From an uncultured Prevotella sp. (GTDB lineage: Bacteria > Bacteroidota > Bacteroidia > Bacteroidales > Bacteroidaceae): a DNA stretch of 44,661 bases. The DNA lies in NCBI GenBank assembly GCA_958369755.1, contig CATXJC010000015.1:1-44661 (forward strand), written 5' to 3'. This document shows positions 17,801 through 25,326 of this stretch, piece by piece; positions within the stretch are counted from its first letter, which is position 1, and every line of letters begins with the position of its first letter. The notes under the pieces are model-generated. The model saw only the letters and a list, made by a program, of their open reading frames with translations. It was not told where the DNA came from and ran no database searches. Position numbers and translations under genes: made by a program.

Positions 17801-18189
17801 AGCAGAAGGATGATTTCTGGAACTATATCAATCAGGATTCTTACCTGAAGGGACGCAAGGGTAAGTATGCTGAGCGTGGTGGAGCCAAGATGCCTTGGCA
17901 TCATCAGCTGGACTTCAAGTTTGCACAGAACTTCTACATGAATGTAGCTGGTCAGCGCAATACATTGCAGTTTGGAGTTGATATCAAGAACCTGGCAAAC
18001 TTGCTTAATAGCAGCTGGGGTCTTTACAAGAAGGTTGTTAACAGTTCTTTGTTGAAGTATGACTCTAAGAAAAAGTCTTTCCAGTTCCAGCGTAATGGTT
18101 CTGAGGCTTTGACCAAGACATTCACCAACTACACAAGCTTCAACTCTACCTATTCTATCCAGTTCTCTATCCGTTACATTTTCAACTAA
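14857..18189 (+). CDS. TonB-dependent receptor, Oar-like, with carboxypeptidase-regulatory domain
   Basis: This is a 1110-residue outer-membrane transporter. A signal peptide (about 1-21, ending TTAMA, then QITTS) precedes a CarboxypepD_reg-like beta-sandwich (about 25-110, SGKITANGEDVIGATIKA to GYKNKQV), a plug domain (about 115-245, GAINAVTKSGTN) and a large beta-barrel ending YSIQFSIRYIFN. Such receptors import ligands with ExbBD-TonB energy. There is no SusD partner, unlike glycan systems, and the Oar-type layout suggests peptide, protein or another ligand; the substrate is unknown. A paralogue follows 272 bases later with an almost identical N-terminus, so the two arose by duplication. 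Confidence 0.92.
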   Translation: MQKRLHLLVALLAFMVTTAMAQITTSSVSGKITANGEDVIGATIKAVHQPSGTVYRAVTNMDGRYSIQGMRPGGPYVLEVTYVGYKNKQVKGISLSLGQNTVLNETLAEDAAQLEDVVVVANRNNNMRTDRAGATTSIDATHIEAIPTVSRSMNDLLKLTPQASTVGGFSVGGGNFRQSYVTVDGAAFNNAFGIGSNLPGNGSPISLDALDQISVSSSPFDVRMSGFTGGAINAVTKSGTNQYKGSAYMYTTNSHLKGNKVDDYELTRLQSHTTTWGATVGGPIIKDKLFFFVNGEYEVQMAAGPSAVARASENDAWNFSSGTVHRPTVGDISTLTNFLSSKYGYNPGRYQGYSLDTPAYKILARLDWNINETNKLNFRFSRSHSKDSNAPSSSTRPFSTNALYKGGEGISAGKGNRTSNSAMYFESARYCKDRNFTSFAAEWNSKWGIVNNALRLTYSFQDEPRSYTGGVFPTVDILQDGSDYLSFGPDVFTAGNLAQVKTFVATDEASFMIGKHNFLAGVQYETNEALNGFGAAMNGYYVYNSLDEFMAGGQPFAYGITYPFNGTEPFHAKMKYNQFSAYVQDQINFSDRFRMTAGIRMEAPIYPELKNNYNAKFADLKFKMADGSEVSYTTDQLPDAPVTVSPRVGFNWDVLGNQKVVLRGGTGYFIGRLPFVWLVSAVSNSGCGQYQYSYIQGDAKSLPTFGEISKFYPTVAEQLSDSGLSLPKEPNAAPQTPTIIDKDLKMNATWKSSLAVDVKLPYDINFSVEGIYSRDFNPSVVTTQNYYWDGKKTITLSPEDTRHYLTCSNKSVTPYLITNAGHKAHYESLTFSLAKKFDFGLDISASYTMAQAKSYGDGIGDQVTSAYTNNRYSVNANNDKEIGFANYVAPNRLLITASYFKDYAKHFGTMVGLVYEGTNFGYDPYAATRFSYTFAGNVVNDYKGSNNLLYVPASREALDEWNFSDYTYTDAKKQKQTYTAEQQKDDFWNYINQDSYLKGRKGKYAERGGAKMPWHHQLDFKFAQNFYMNVAGQRNTLQFGVDIKNLANLLNSSWGLYKKVVNSSLLKYDSKKKSFQFQRNGSEALTKTFTNYTSFNSTYSIQFSIRYIFN

Positions 18190-18255
18190 TGGGTGAGTTC
18201 TGGAAATCAGAATCTGTGTAGACTATCGTACTATACATTAGTATAATATCATTCC

Positions 18256-18296
18256 GATGCACTTCTCTTTTTCGAGGGAAGTGCATCTTTTTTTTC
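18256..18296 (+). terminator. Intrinsic terminator after the first TonB receptor gene
   Basis: GATGCACTTCTC pairs with GGGAAGTGCATC (18256-18267 with 18276-18287) and a run of T follows. Confidence 0.85.
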
Positions 18297-18341
18297 GTTT
18301 ATTTGCATCTTTTTGGTATATTCTATCATTTTTCTCTGTTT

Positions 18342-18376
18342 TTTGCTTGTTGTTTCAAAAATAATGTTTATATTTG
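18342..18376 (+). promoter_or_regulatory. Promoter of the second TonB receptor gene
   Basis: TTTG (18342-18345), a 23-base spacer and TATATTTG (18369-18376) lie upstream of the ATG at 18462. The position excludes a longer reading from 18303, because that start is upstream of the promoter. Confidence 0.55.
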
Positions 18377-18461
18377 CAACATATTTGTTTATAAGAGTGA
18401 ATGCACACGGTACGAGGTGCGCGGTTCTCTCTTTATTTATTCACAAAAGAATCTAAACAAC

Positions 18462-21400
18462 ATGCAGAAAAGATTGCAACTACTTCTGGCTTTGCTCGCC
18501 TTCGTGGTGACTTCGGCAATGGCTCAGATTACCACTTCGGGCATTAGTGGTAAAATTTCTTCCAATGGCGAAACCGTTATTGGGGCTACAGTTACTGCTA
18601 CACACCAGCCATCTGGTACTGTGTATCGTGCTGTAACAAATGTAGATGGTCGCTATACTATTCAGGGTATGCGTCCAGGTGGTCCTTACAAGGTAAGTAT
18701 CTCTTATATCGGATATAAGGACAAGGTTTTCAACAATGTCAGTCTGAACTTGGGTGAAAGCCAAAATCTCTCTTGCTCTCTTCAGGAAGATGCCAAGCAG
18801 CTTCAGGAGGTTGTTGTTTCGGGTAAGGCGGGTCTGAATGGTACGAAGACCGGTGCGGCCATGAGTATCAATGCTCAGCAGATAGCTGATATGCCTTCTA
18901 TCTCGCACAGTATTGCGGACGTGGCTCGCCTGAATCCACAGCTTACTACAAACGGCCAGTCTGGTTCTATGTCATTTGCAGGTATGAACAACCGTTATAA
19001 TTCATTCCAGATTGATGGTGTGATGAATAACGACGTGTTCGGTCTTACTGCTAATGGCAGTAATGGCGGTCAGGCAGGATCTCAGCCTGTTTCTATGGAG
19101 ACTATTGACCAGATTCAGGTAAATATCGCTCCTTTCGATGTTCGCCAGGGTGGTTTTACCGGTGGTGCCATCAACGCGGTAACCAAGAGCGGTACCAATG
19201 AATTCCATGGAAGTGGCTATTTCTATGGGAACAACCAGGATTTGGTAGGTCGTCATTATAAGAATATGGATGGTACCTATGCTCAGCCTTATGATGATGA
19301 GAAGGAAACTTTGTTCGGATTTACGCTCGGTGGTCCAATCATCAAGAACAAACTCTTCTTCTTCGCAAACTATGAGAATTCAGAAAAGTCGTACCCAACT
19401 CAGTATACCATCGATTCTCCAGATGTTAAGTTTAATCCGGATTTGGCTAAGGACTTGATGTCTAAGATTTATGACTTGGCTAACCGTCAGGGTTATGATT
19501 ATGCAACTTCATGGGCAGATAAGGATAAGAACGTGAAGAGCCAGAAAGCTGGTTTGAAGTTGGATTGGAATATCAACGAGTTCAACAAGTTCTCTGTACG
19601 TTGGAGTTATGTGGATGCTAAGCAGACGCTTGGTCTGGGTGGTATTGCTACATTGAATACTACCGACCACTTGTATGATTTCACATCTAAGACTCATTCT
19701 TTCTCAGCAGAGTTGCAGAGCCGTATCTCTCCAAACCTGAGCAATGAGGCACGTGTATCTTACGTTCGTGTTCGTGATGCGCGTACTTCTGGTCAGCCAG
19801 CTCCATCTATCACTATTTACAAGGTAGGAAATGGTACCGTGAATATCGGTAATGAATATTCTTCTATGGCTAATGGATTGAATCAGGATATCTATACGCT
19901 TGAAGATAACTTTACATGGTACAAGGGTAATCATACGCTGACATTCGGTACACATAACGAGCTTTATAAGTTCTCTAATCTCTTCATCCAGAATCTCTAT
20001 GGATGCTATTATTTTGATACTCCAGACGATTTCCTGAAATATTATAATGGTTGTGGAGCTGATGGCTTGGGAGGTGATGGTAAGTATATCAAGAACTTCT
20101 ACTTCAAGCAGGCTAATGTTGAGGTGACCGGTAATCCTCGATGGGCACCTGAGTTTAGTGCAGCTCAGCTGGGCTTCTATGTACAGGACAAGTGGGATGT
20201 AACTGACAGTTTCCAGCTTACCTATGGTCTCCGTATGGATATGCCTCTGTTCTTTGATACTCCAGCCGAGAATGCTACGTTCAATGAGTGGGCAGCAGCT
20301 AAGGGATATGGTTTCAAGACCAATCAGAAACTTTCCAGTACGCCTATGTGGAGCCCTCGTGTAGGTTTCCGTTGGGACATTGAGAAGAACCGCAAATATA
20401 TCCTTCGTGGTGGTATCGGTGTATTCACTGGTCGTATTCCTTTCGTCTGGTTGAGCAACAACTTTACGAATACTGGTGTGCAGACATCTTCTTACTCTGC
20501 AAAAAATAATTCTGCTGTGCAGCTCATCATGGATCCTAACAAGCAGACTCTGAATGCAAATAATCTGAAGGCTACGGGTAGTCAGGAAATCAATGTATTT
20601 GATAAGGACTTCAAGTTTACTCAGACCATGCGTGTTAACCTTGGTTTTGATTTCAATCTCCTGGGTATCGACTGGACAGCTGAGGGTATCTTCAGCAAGA
20701 GTCTGAATGATGTTTATTACAAGAACTTGGCTTATGAGGAGTCGGGTAAGACCTTGTCTCAGACCTCTTACATGAACTGGGATAACCGTCCTGTTTATAC
20801 AAAGGTGGCAGATGCTAAGTCGTTTACCAACATCTATGCAATGTATAATACCAGCAAGGGCTACAGCTACAGCCTGTCTTTGTCTGCAGCTAAGCACTTT
20901 GCGTTCGGTCTTGATCTGAATGCATCTTATACATTCACTCACTCAGAGTCTGTAAGCAGTATGACCTCATCTGTTGCTCAGAGCAACTGGCGTAATACTC
21001 ATACTTATCGCTTCTCAAACAACCCAGAGTTGGCTAATAGTGGTTATAATGTGCCTCATACAGTGAAGGCTTCTGCTTTCTATCACTTCAACTGGGGAAC
21101 CAACAAGTTGTTTACCACTACAGTAGGTCTTATCTACCAGGGTCAGAGCGGTTCTCCTTACTCTCTCGTTTATAGTGGAGATATCAACGGAGATAATGGT
21201 ACAAGTAATGACTTGATTTTCATCCCTACAGATGCGCAGGTAGACCAAATGCAGTTCTTGGGTACAGATGCTTATACTGCTGAGCAGCAGCGTGCTAATT
21301 TGAAGCAGTGGCTTGCTACTACTCGTTATGTGAAGGATCATCGTGGTGAGTACTTCGAGCGTTATGGTGATAACTTGCCATTCGAGAGTCATTTCGATTT

Positions 21401-21668
21401 CCACTTCGGTCAGAAGTTTGGAATCCGTACAGGCAAGTATGTACATGCTTTGGAACTGACTTTGGATATCATGAACGTGGCTAACCTCCTGAACAAGGAT
21501 TGGGGCCGTACCTTCAGTAGTGGTTATAACAGCGAGTTTGTTTCTCCGATCACGTACAAGGGTGATGGTGTATTCCAGTTCGCTAACCCATCAGATATGC
21601 CTCTCAAGTATCCTAGCTCATACTACAGCCGCTGGCGTGGTCAGGTTGGTTTGAAGTATACATTCTAA
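18462..21668 (+). CDS. TonB-dependent receptor, Oar-like (second copy)
   Basis: This 1068-residue protein has the same layout as its neighbour: signal peptide (MQKRLQLLLALLAFVVTSAMA), regulatory-like domain (SGKISSNGETVIGATVTA), plug (GGAINAVTKSGTNEF), and barrel ending RWRGQVGLKYTF. The first 100 residues are nearly the same as in the first copy, while the plug loops and barrel have diverged, as expected when duplicated receptors take different ligands. An ATG at 18303 in the same frame gives a non-signal N-terminus upstream of the promoter and was rejected. Own promoter and terminator. Substrate unknown. Confidence 0.92.
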   Translation: MQKRLQLLLALLAFVVTSAMAQITTSGISGKISSNGETVIGATVTATHQPSGTVYRAVTNVDGRYTIQGMRPGGPYKVSISYIGYKDKVFNNVSLNLGESQNLSCSLQEDAKQLQEVVVSGKAGLNGTKTGAAMSINAQQIADMPSISHSIADVARLNPQLTTNGQSGSMSFAGMNNRYNSFQIDGVMNNDVFGLTANGSNGGQAGSQPVSMETIDQIQVNIAPFDVRQGGFTGGAINAVTKSGTNEFHGSGYFYGNNQDLVGRHYKNMDGTYAQPYDDEKETLFGFTLGGPIIKNKLFFFANYENSEKSYPTQYTIDSPDVKFNPDLAKDLMSKIYDLANRQGYDYATSWADKDKNVKSQKAGLKLDWNINEFNKFSVRWSYVDAKQTLGLGGIATLNTTDHLYDFTSKTHSFSAELQSRISPNLSNEARVSYVRVRDARTSGQPAPSITIYKVGNGTVNIGNEYSSMANGLNQDIYTLEDNFTWYKGNHTLTFGTHNELYKFSNLFIQNLYGCYYFDTPDDFLKYYNGCGADGLGGDGKYIKNFYFKQANVEVTGNPRWAPEFSAAQLGFYVQDKWDVTDSFQLTYGLRMDMPLFFDTPAENATFNEWAAAKGYGFKTNQKLSSTPMWSPRVGFRWDIEKNRKYILRGGIGVFTGRIPFVWLSNNFTNTGVQTSSYSAKNNSAVQLIMDPNKQTLNANNLKATGSQEINVFDKDFKFTQTMRVNLGFDFNLLGIDWTAEGIFSKSLNDVYYKNLAYEESGKTLSQTSYMNWDNRPVYTKVADAKSFTNIYAMYNTSKGYSYSLSLSAAKHFAFGLDLNASYTFTHSESVSSMTSSVAQSNWRNTHTYRFSNNPELANSGYNVPHTVKASAFYHFNWGTNKLFTTTVGLIYQGQSGSPYSLVYSGDINGDNGTSNDLIFIPTDAQVDQMQFLGTDAYTAEQQRANLKQWLATTRYVKDHRGEYFERYGDNLPFESHFDFHFGQKFGIRTGKYVHALELTLDIMNVANLLNKDWGRTFSSGYNSEFVSPITYKGDGVFQFANPSDMPLKYPSSYYSRWRGQVGLKYTF

Positions 21669-21707
21669 GGTATAATTATCTTTTCAGACAACATATCATT
21701 AATATAA

Positions 21708-21745
21708 AAAGAGGGTGAATCATTTATAAATGATTCACCCTCTTT
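21708..21745. terminator. Bidirectional terminator between the TonB receptor and serine hydrolase genes
   Basis: A perfect 38-bp palindrome (arms of 19, AAAGAGGGTGAATCATTTA) lies between two convergent genes. T-rich sequence follows on the plus strand (CTTTCTGGTTTT) and on the minus strand (CTTTTTATATT). Confidence 0.85.
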
Positions 21746-21751
21746 CTGGTT

Positions 21752-23065
21752 TTATAAGAACAAGTCTTTCTTTGGCATATTCGCCATGTATTTCTTTCTC
21801 AGTTTCTCGAAGAAAGCCATTGTATCGTTAGAGAAGCCGTGGCCCTTCCATGTAGATGTATTCGTAATGAGAATCCAGCATTGGTTATCCGGATATTTCA
21901 GGACGATGGCTGATGTGCCAGCCAGCGAACCGGTACGAATCCATGGCTTGTTGCTCTTTGGTGTATAGTTCCAGCCGATAGAGTATTGGTGGTCGGCTTG
22001 CTCGCGCGTCATAAACTCGATGCTCTTCTTGCTGAGGATATCCTTGACATGTGGCAAACCATCGATGCTGGCAATAAAGCGGCTCAACTCTGCAGCCGAA
22101 CCACACCAGGCACCTGCACCTGAAAGGCGAGGGAGGTCGGTATCGCCATAGCATTTCTCTACCAGTCGTCCACTGTTGTTGTATTCATACACAGGGATGC
22201 TGCCCTGGTGCATGTAGTATTTCGTCTCGTTAGGGCGGCGGTCCTTTAAGTAAGTGCCGGCAATGTGCATGTCGTAGCAGCCGGCTGGGTGGAGCACATA
22301 CTTCTGCATGAAGTTTTCATATTTCATTCCGCTCTTCTTTTCTATAATCATGGAGAGAATCATGTAGCCCAGATTACTATAGCATTTGCCTTCGCCAGGA
22401 GTATAACCCAAGTGGCGCTTCAAGAGAATCTTGAGCAGGGTAGGGTGATCAGGTGGCGTTTTGAGATGGTTCTGCATCATGATGTAGCGGGTGGAAGATA
22501 CCGGGTCGCCGGCATAATTGTTGAAACCTGCCTGATGGCGCAGCAACTGTTCTACGGTGATATCGTAATATCGCTTGTCCTTGATACTGTTGTTGTAAAC
22601 GGTATCGCGCAGGATTCCCTTTTCGCCAAACACCTTCTCGTTCAGCTTGAGTTTCTTCATCTCCTGCAATTTCATGATACCTACGGCTGTAATCAGTTTC
22701 GATACCGAGGCGAAGCGCATCAGCATGTTAGGCTCCATTCTGATGCCTCGCTCCTTATCCGCCATTCCGAATCCGCGGGCATAGAGTAGCGAGTCGTTGC
22801 GGGTGATGACGAGTTGGGCTCCATTGATTTCCCATCTCTTGAGATACCTTTCTATTACCGAGTCCATCTCATGATATTCCTTCCCCTCTGTCAGGGCATT
22901 TGAGATGGAATCGTTGATATGAACCTTAGGGAGCGAATCTGCCGCCTTGTTCTTGTCTGATGCTGATGTACAGCGAGATACACAGCTGTGTGTAGTCCAT
23001 CCTACGATTGCTGTAAAGGTAAGCAATATGATTGCTATGCGTTTTTTTCTTAGTCGTCGTGCCAT
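21752..23065 (-). CDS. Serine hydrolase, beta-lactamase/class C (peptidase S12) family
   Basis: This 437-residue protein has an N-terminal basic stretch and one hydrophobic segment (MARRLRKKRIAIILLTFTA), so it is exported or anchored. The hydrolase domain has the S120-x-x-K123 nucleophile pair (RFASVSK), Y229-S-N231 (CYSNLGYM), and a triad-like RTGSLAG near the C-terminus in place of KTG. Members include penicillin-binding-like carboxypeptidases, esterases and peptidases; the substrate cannot be told. The frame is open further upstream to 23260, but a promoter at 23181-23151 supports the ATG at 23065. Confidence 0.87.
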   Translation of the reverse strand: MARRLRKKRIAIILLTFTAIVGWTTHSCVSRCTSASDKNKAADSLPKVHINDSISNALTEGKEYHEMDSVIERYLKRWEINGAQLVITRNDSLLYARGFGMADKERGIRMEPNMLMRFASVSKLITAVGIMKLQEMKKLKLNEKVFGEKGILRDTVYNNSIKDKRYYDITVEQLLRHQAGFNNYAGDPVSSTRYIMMQNHLKTPPDHPTLLKILLKRHLGYTPGEGKCYSNLGYMILSMIIEKKSGMKYENFMQKYVLHPAGCYDMHIAGTYLKDRRPNETKYYMHQGSIPVYEYNNSGRLVEKCYGDTDLPRLSGAGAWCGSAAELSRFIASIDGLPHVKDILSKKSIEFMTREQADHQYSIGWNYTPKSNKPWIRTGSLAGTSAIVLKYPDNQCWILITNTSTWKGHGFSNDTMAFFEKLRKKYMANMPKKDLFL

Positions 23066-23150
23066 TTTATTTAATTTTTCTATGCAAAGATTTTGCAATC
23101 GAGTGCAATGAAAGTTTACTTTCAGATTGCCGAGTGCAGCAAATCTTATG

Positions 23151-23181
23151 CAAAGATAATGCAATCTTCTCAAATAACAAA
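23151..23181 (-). promoter_or_regulatory. Promoter of the serine hydrolase gene
   Basis: On the minus strand TTTG (23181-23178), a 19-base spacer and TATCTTTG (23158-23151) lie 85 bases before the ATG at 23065. Confidence 0.7.
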
Positions 23182-23206
23182 ACATTGAAAATATATTTAA
23201 ATTTAT

Positions 23207-23237
23207 TTTGTATTGTCTATGAATTATCGTACCTTTG
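23207..23237 (+). promoter_or_regulatory. Promoter of the metallophosphoesterase gene
   Basis: TTTG (23207-23210), a 19-base spacer and TACCTTTG (23230-23237) match the consensus closely and lie 22 bases before the ATG. Confidence 0.78.
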
Positions 23238-23259
23238 TACCCAGTTATAAAGAAAAACA

Positions 23260-24393
23260 ATGAAGAAGGTATTAAAAAAGGTATTAAGATCCATATTCTA
23301 TATAGTAGTCATGTCGGTTCTGGCATTCCTGCCCGACTTCTGGCTTTGGCATATCGGGGTGAGTGAGTGGCCTTTGCTGCTAGCCATCTTATGGTGGGTT
23401 CCCTCGTTGTTACTTGTTCTTGCCGAAGTGGGGTTGCAGATGGGGTTCTTCCATAAGTTGTCAGTCCGTGTACTCTTTACTACTATACTTTTCTCGGCAT
23501 TCCCTAAGGTTGTCTTCATCCTGTTCGATGCATTTCTTCCTTGGTTCTTTGCTCTGATTCCTGCTTTGGGTGTAATGGGATGGTTTGCCTTCGGCTTTAT
23601 AGAGGGTTGGAAGCGGTTAGAACTGAAACATATTACCTTTACCTCGCCCGATTTGCCACCTTATTTTGATGGTTACCGTCTGGTACAGATTACCGACTTT
23701 CATCTCGGTTCGTTTCCTCCCGGCAATGATTTCGTGCAGAAGGTGGTGGATGCGACCAACAATGAAGAACCCGATATGATTCTCTTTACGGGCGATCTGG
23801 TCAATAACCAAGCCAGCGAAGTGGAGCCTTATCTGGATACCCTTGGGCAGCTTCATGCGTCAGATGGCATCTATTCTATCTGGGGAAATCATGATTATTG
23901 TGAATATGGCAACAATCATTCTATTGGCGCTTTGAAGAGAAACCGCCGTATGCTCTATGGTTATCAGGAAAGTCTGGGGTGGCATCAGCTGATGAACGAA
24001 CATCATGTGGTGAGTCATGGTATGGCATCTATCGCTGTCATAGGCGTAGAGAATCCCGGTCAGCCTCCTTTCACCAATCGCAGTAATCTGAAGAAAGCGA
24101 TGAAGGGGTTGAATCCAGATATGTTTAAAATCCTCTTGAGTCATGATCCTCACCATTGGCGCAGAGAAGTAGTTGGTAAGAATATACAACTTACTCTGGC
24201 GGGACATACGCATGCCGGACAATTGAAAATAGGTAAATGGACGCCTGCCCGCATGGCTTTCAAAGAGTGGGGCGGAGCTTACCGCATTGGTGAGCAGATG
24301 CTCTATGTATCATCGGGTATTGGTGGTTCTTTCCCTTTCCGACTAGGCGCATGGCCTGAACTGACAGTTATCACGCTGAAACGTGATTTATAG
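23260..24393 (+). CDS. Membrane-anchored metallophosphoesterase, YaeI-like
   Basis: This 377-residue protein has three to four N-terminal hydrophobic helices (about residues 10-30, 37-62, 70-90, 95-115) and then a calcineurin-like phosphoesterase domain. Metal ligands lie in ITDFHLG (D146, H148), FTGDLV (D179), GNHDY (N210, H211), LLSHDPHHW and AGHTHAGQ near the C-terminus. The family includes lipid-linked phosphodiesterases and UDP-diacylglucosamine-like hydrolases; the exact substrate is unknown. It is divergently transcribed from the serine hydrolase and has its own promoter. Confidence 0.9.
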   Translation: MKKVLKKVLRSIFYIVVMSVLAFLPDFWLWHIGVSEWPLLLAILWWVPSLLLVLAEVGLQMGFFHKLSVRVLFTTILFSAFPKVVFILFDAFLPWFFALIPALGVMGWFAFGFIEGWKRLELKHITFTSPDLPPYFDGYRLVQITDFHLGSFPPGNDFVQKVVDATNNEEPDMILFTGDLVNNQASEVEPYLDTLGQLHASDGIYSIWGNHDYCEYGNNHSIGALKRNRRMLYGYQESLGWHQLMNEHHVVSHGMASIAVIGVENPGQPPFTNRSNLKKAMKGLNPDMFKILLSHDPHHWRREVVGKNIQLTLAGHTHAGQLKIGKWTPARMAFKEWGGAYRIGEQMLYVSSGIGGSFPFRLGAWPELTVITLKRDL

Positions 24394-24485
24394 TTCTTAA
24401 AGATAAAGAAACTGGTGTTTAAGTGTTAAAACATAGTTAAATATTAGCCGTTTGAACCATTGTGATGAAAAAAACGTGTTAAAAA

Positions 24486-24516
24486 TTTGGTGGTTCGAAT
24501 AAATATTGTACCTTTG
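24486..24516 (+). promoter_or_regulatory. Promoter of the queH leader
   Basis: TTTG (24486-24489), a 19-base spacer and TACCTTTG (24509-24516) fit the consensus closely. The leader to the ATG at 24656 would be about 130 bases. Confidence 0.75.
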
Positions 24517-24521
24517 CACTA

Positions 24522-24582
24522 GTTTTCGCATATATTTGGGCAAATGGGGGGTGTCGTGAGATTGTACTCCATTTGTTTTTTT
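24522..24582 (+). ncRNA. Terminator-like leader unit or short RNA ahead of queH
   Basis: About 20 bases after the start site a hairpin (CAAATGG with CCATTTG, 24541-24547 and 24569-24575) is followed by seven T. Its loop contains TGTCGTGAGA (24552-24561), also present in the short unit at 7043-7150. TTTTCGC (24523-24529) and GCGAAAA (24591-24597) could pair around it. It may be an attenuator for queH or a separate short RNA. It does not match the preQ1 riboswitch patterns I know. Confidence 0.45.
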
Positions 24583-24655
24583 GAAACAAGGCGAAAATAC
24601 TTCACATCAGAAGTAGCTGTTCACATTTTAAATTTTATATTTAATATTGATAATA

Positions 24656-25261
24656 ATGAAGATTCCTGTAGAAGAACAATATAAATATGTAAAACTTACT
24701 CTCCCGGATGGAAGCAAGGCTGAAGGTCAGGCTGTCTTGTTGCATGCTTGTTGTGCACCTTGTTCGGCGGCTATCGTAGAATGTATGCTTCATAATGGTA
24801 TGAAGCCTACTGTATATTTCAGTAACAGTAATATCTATCCTCAGCAGGAGTATGATGTACGCAAACATGAACTGAAACGATTTCTGGAGGCCCAGAATGT
24901 ACCTTATGTAGAGGATGAGTATGATCATCAGGAGTGGCTTTCTGTTATCAAGGGTTTAGAGGGTGAGCCCGAGCGTGGCAGCCGTTGTTCTGTCTGCTTT
25001 CAGTTCCGCCTCTCTCATGCAGCCAAGTATGCACAGGAGCATGGATTTCACCTTCTTACTACCACGTTGGCATCTTCGCGCTGGAAGAATATCAGGCAGA
25101 TAGATACTGCCGGTCATCTTGCCGTTGAGGCTTATCCTGATGTAGAATGGTGGGATATGAATTGGCGGAAGGGCGGTTTGCAGAATCGCCGAGGTGAACT
25201 CTTGAGAATCAATGAATTCTATAATCAGTTATATTGTGGTTGCGAATTCAGTATGAGATAA
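24656..25261 (+). CDS. queH: Epoxyqueuosine reductase QueH
   Basis: The enzyme carries out the last step of queuosine tRNA modification, reducing epoxyqueuosine in tRNA. The 201-residue protein has the DUF208/QueH cysteine pattern: HACCAPCS (C32, C33, C36), RCSVCFQFRL (C111, C114) and a C-terminal YCGCEFS (C194, C196), which bind an iron-sulfur cluster and a further metal. QueH replaces the cobalamin enzyme QueG in many anaerobes. I start at the ATG at 24656; a TTG at 24647 adds three residues. A strong terminator follows immediately. Confidence 0.93.
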   Translation: MKIPVEEQYKYVKLTLPDGSKAEGQAVLLHACCAPCSAAIVECMLHNGMKPTVYFSNSNIYPQQEYDVRKHELKRFLEAQNVPYVEDEYDHQEWLSVIKGLEGEPERGSRCSVCFQFRLSHAAKYAQEHGFHLLTTTLASSRWKNIRQIDTAGHLAVEAYPDVEWWDMNWRKGGLQNRRGELLRINEFYNQLYCGCEFSMR

Positions 25262-25301
25262 ATGAAAAAGCCCAGGACATCACGCCCTGGGCTTTTTCAT
25301 T
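25261..25301. terminator. Bidirectional terminator between queH and fhs
   Basis: A 16-bp perfect stem (AATGAAAAAGCCCAGG with its reverse complement at 25286-25301), T-rich at the 3' side on both strands, lies between the convergent queH and fhs genes. Confidence 0.88.
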
Positions 25302-25326
25302 TATGAATCTGTGAAATCTGTAGTGC

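Noticed and set aside
19704..20942. 412-codon open frame on the minus strand opposite the second TonB receptor
   Set aside because: Long antisense frames are common in this strongly codon-biased genome. The predicted protein looks like low-quality sequence, and the sense strand encodes a well-supported receptor.
24517..24655. preQ1 riboswitch ahead of queH
   Set aside because: Gene context makes it tempting, but the A-rich pseudoknot tail (AAAAAACUA type) and the C-rich loop of class I, and the class II layout, are not seen. Only a terminator-like hairpin is supported.
24545..24685. Short ORF starting MGGVVRLYS in the queH leader
   Set aside because: It overlaps the terminator-like hairpin and runs out of frame into queH without any conserved feature.
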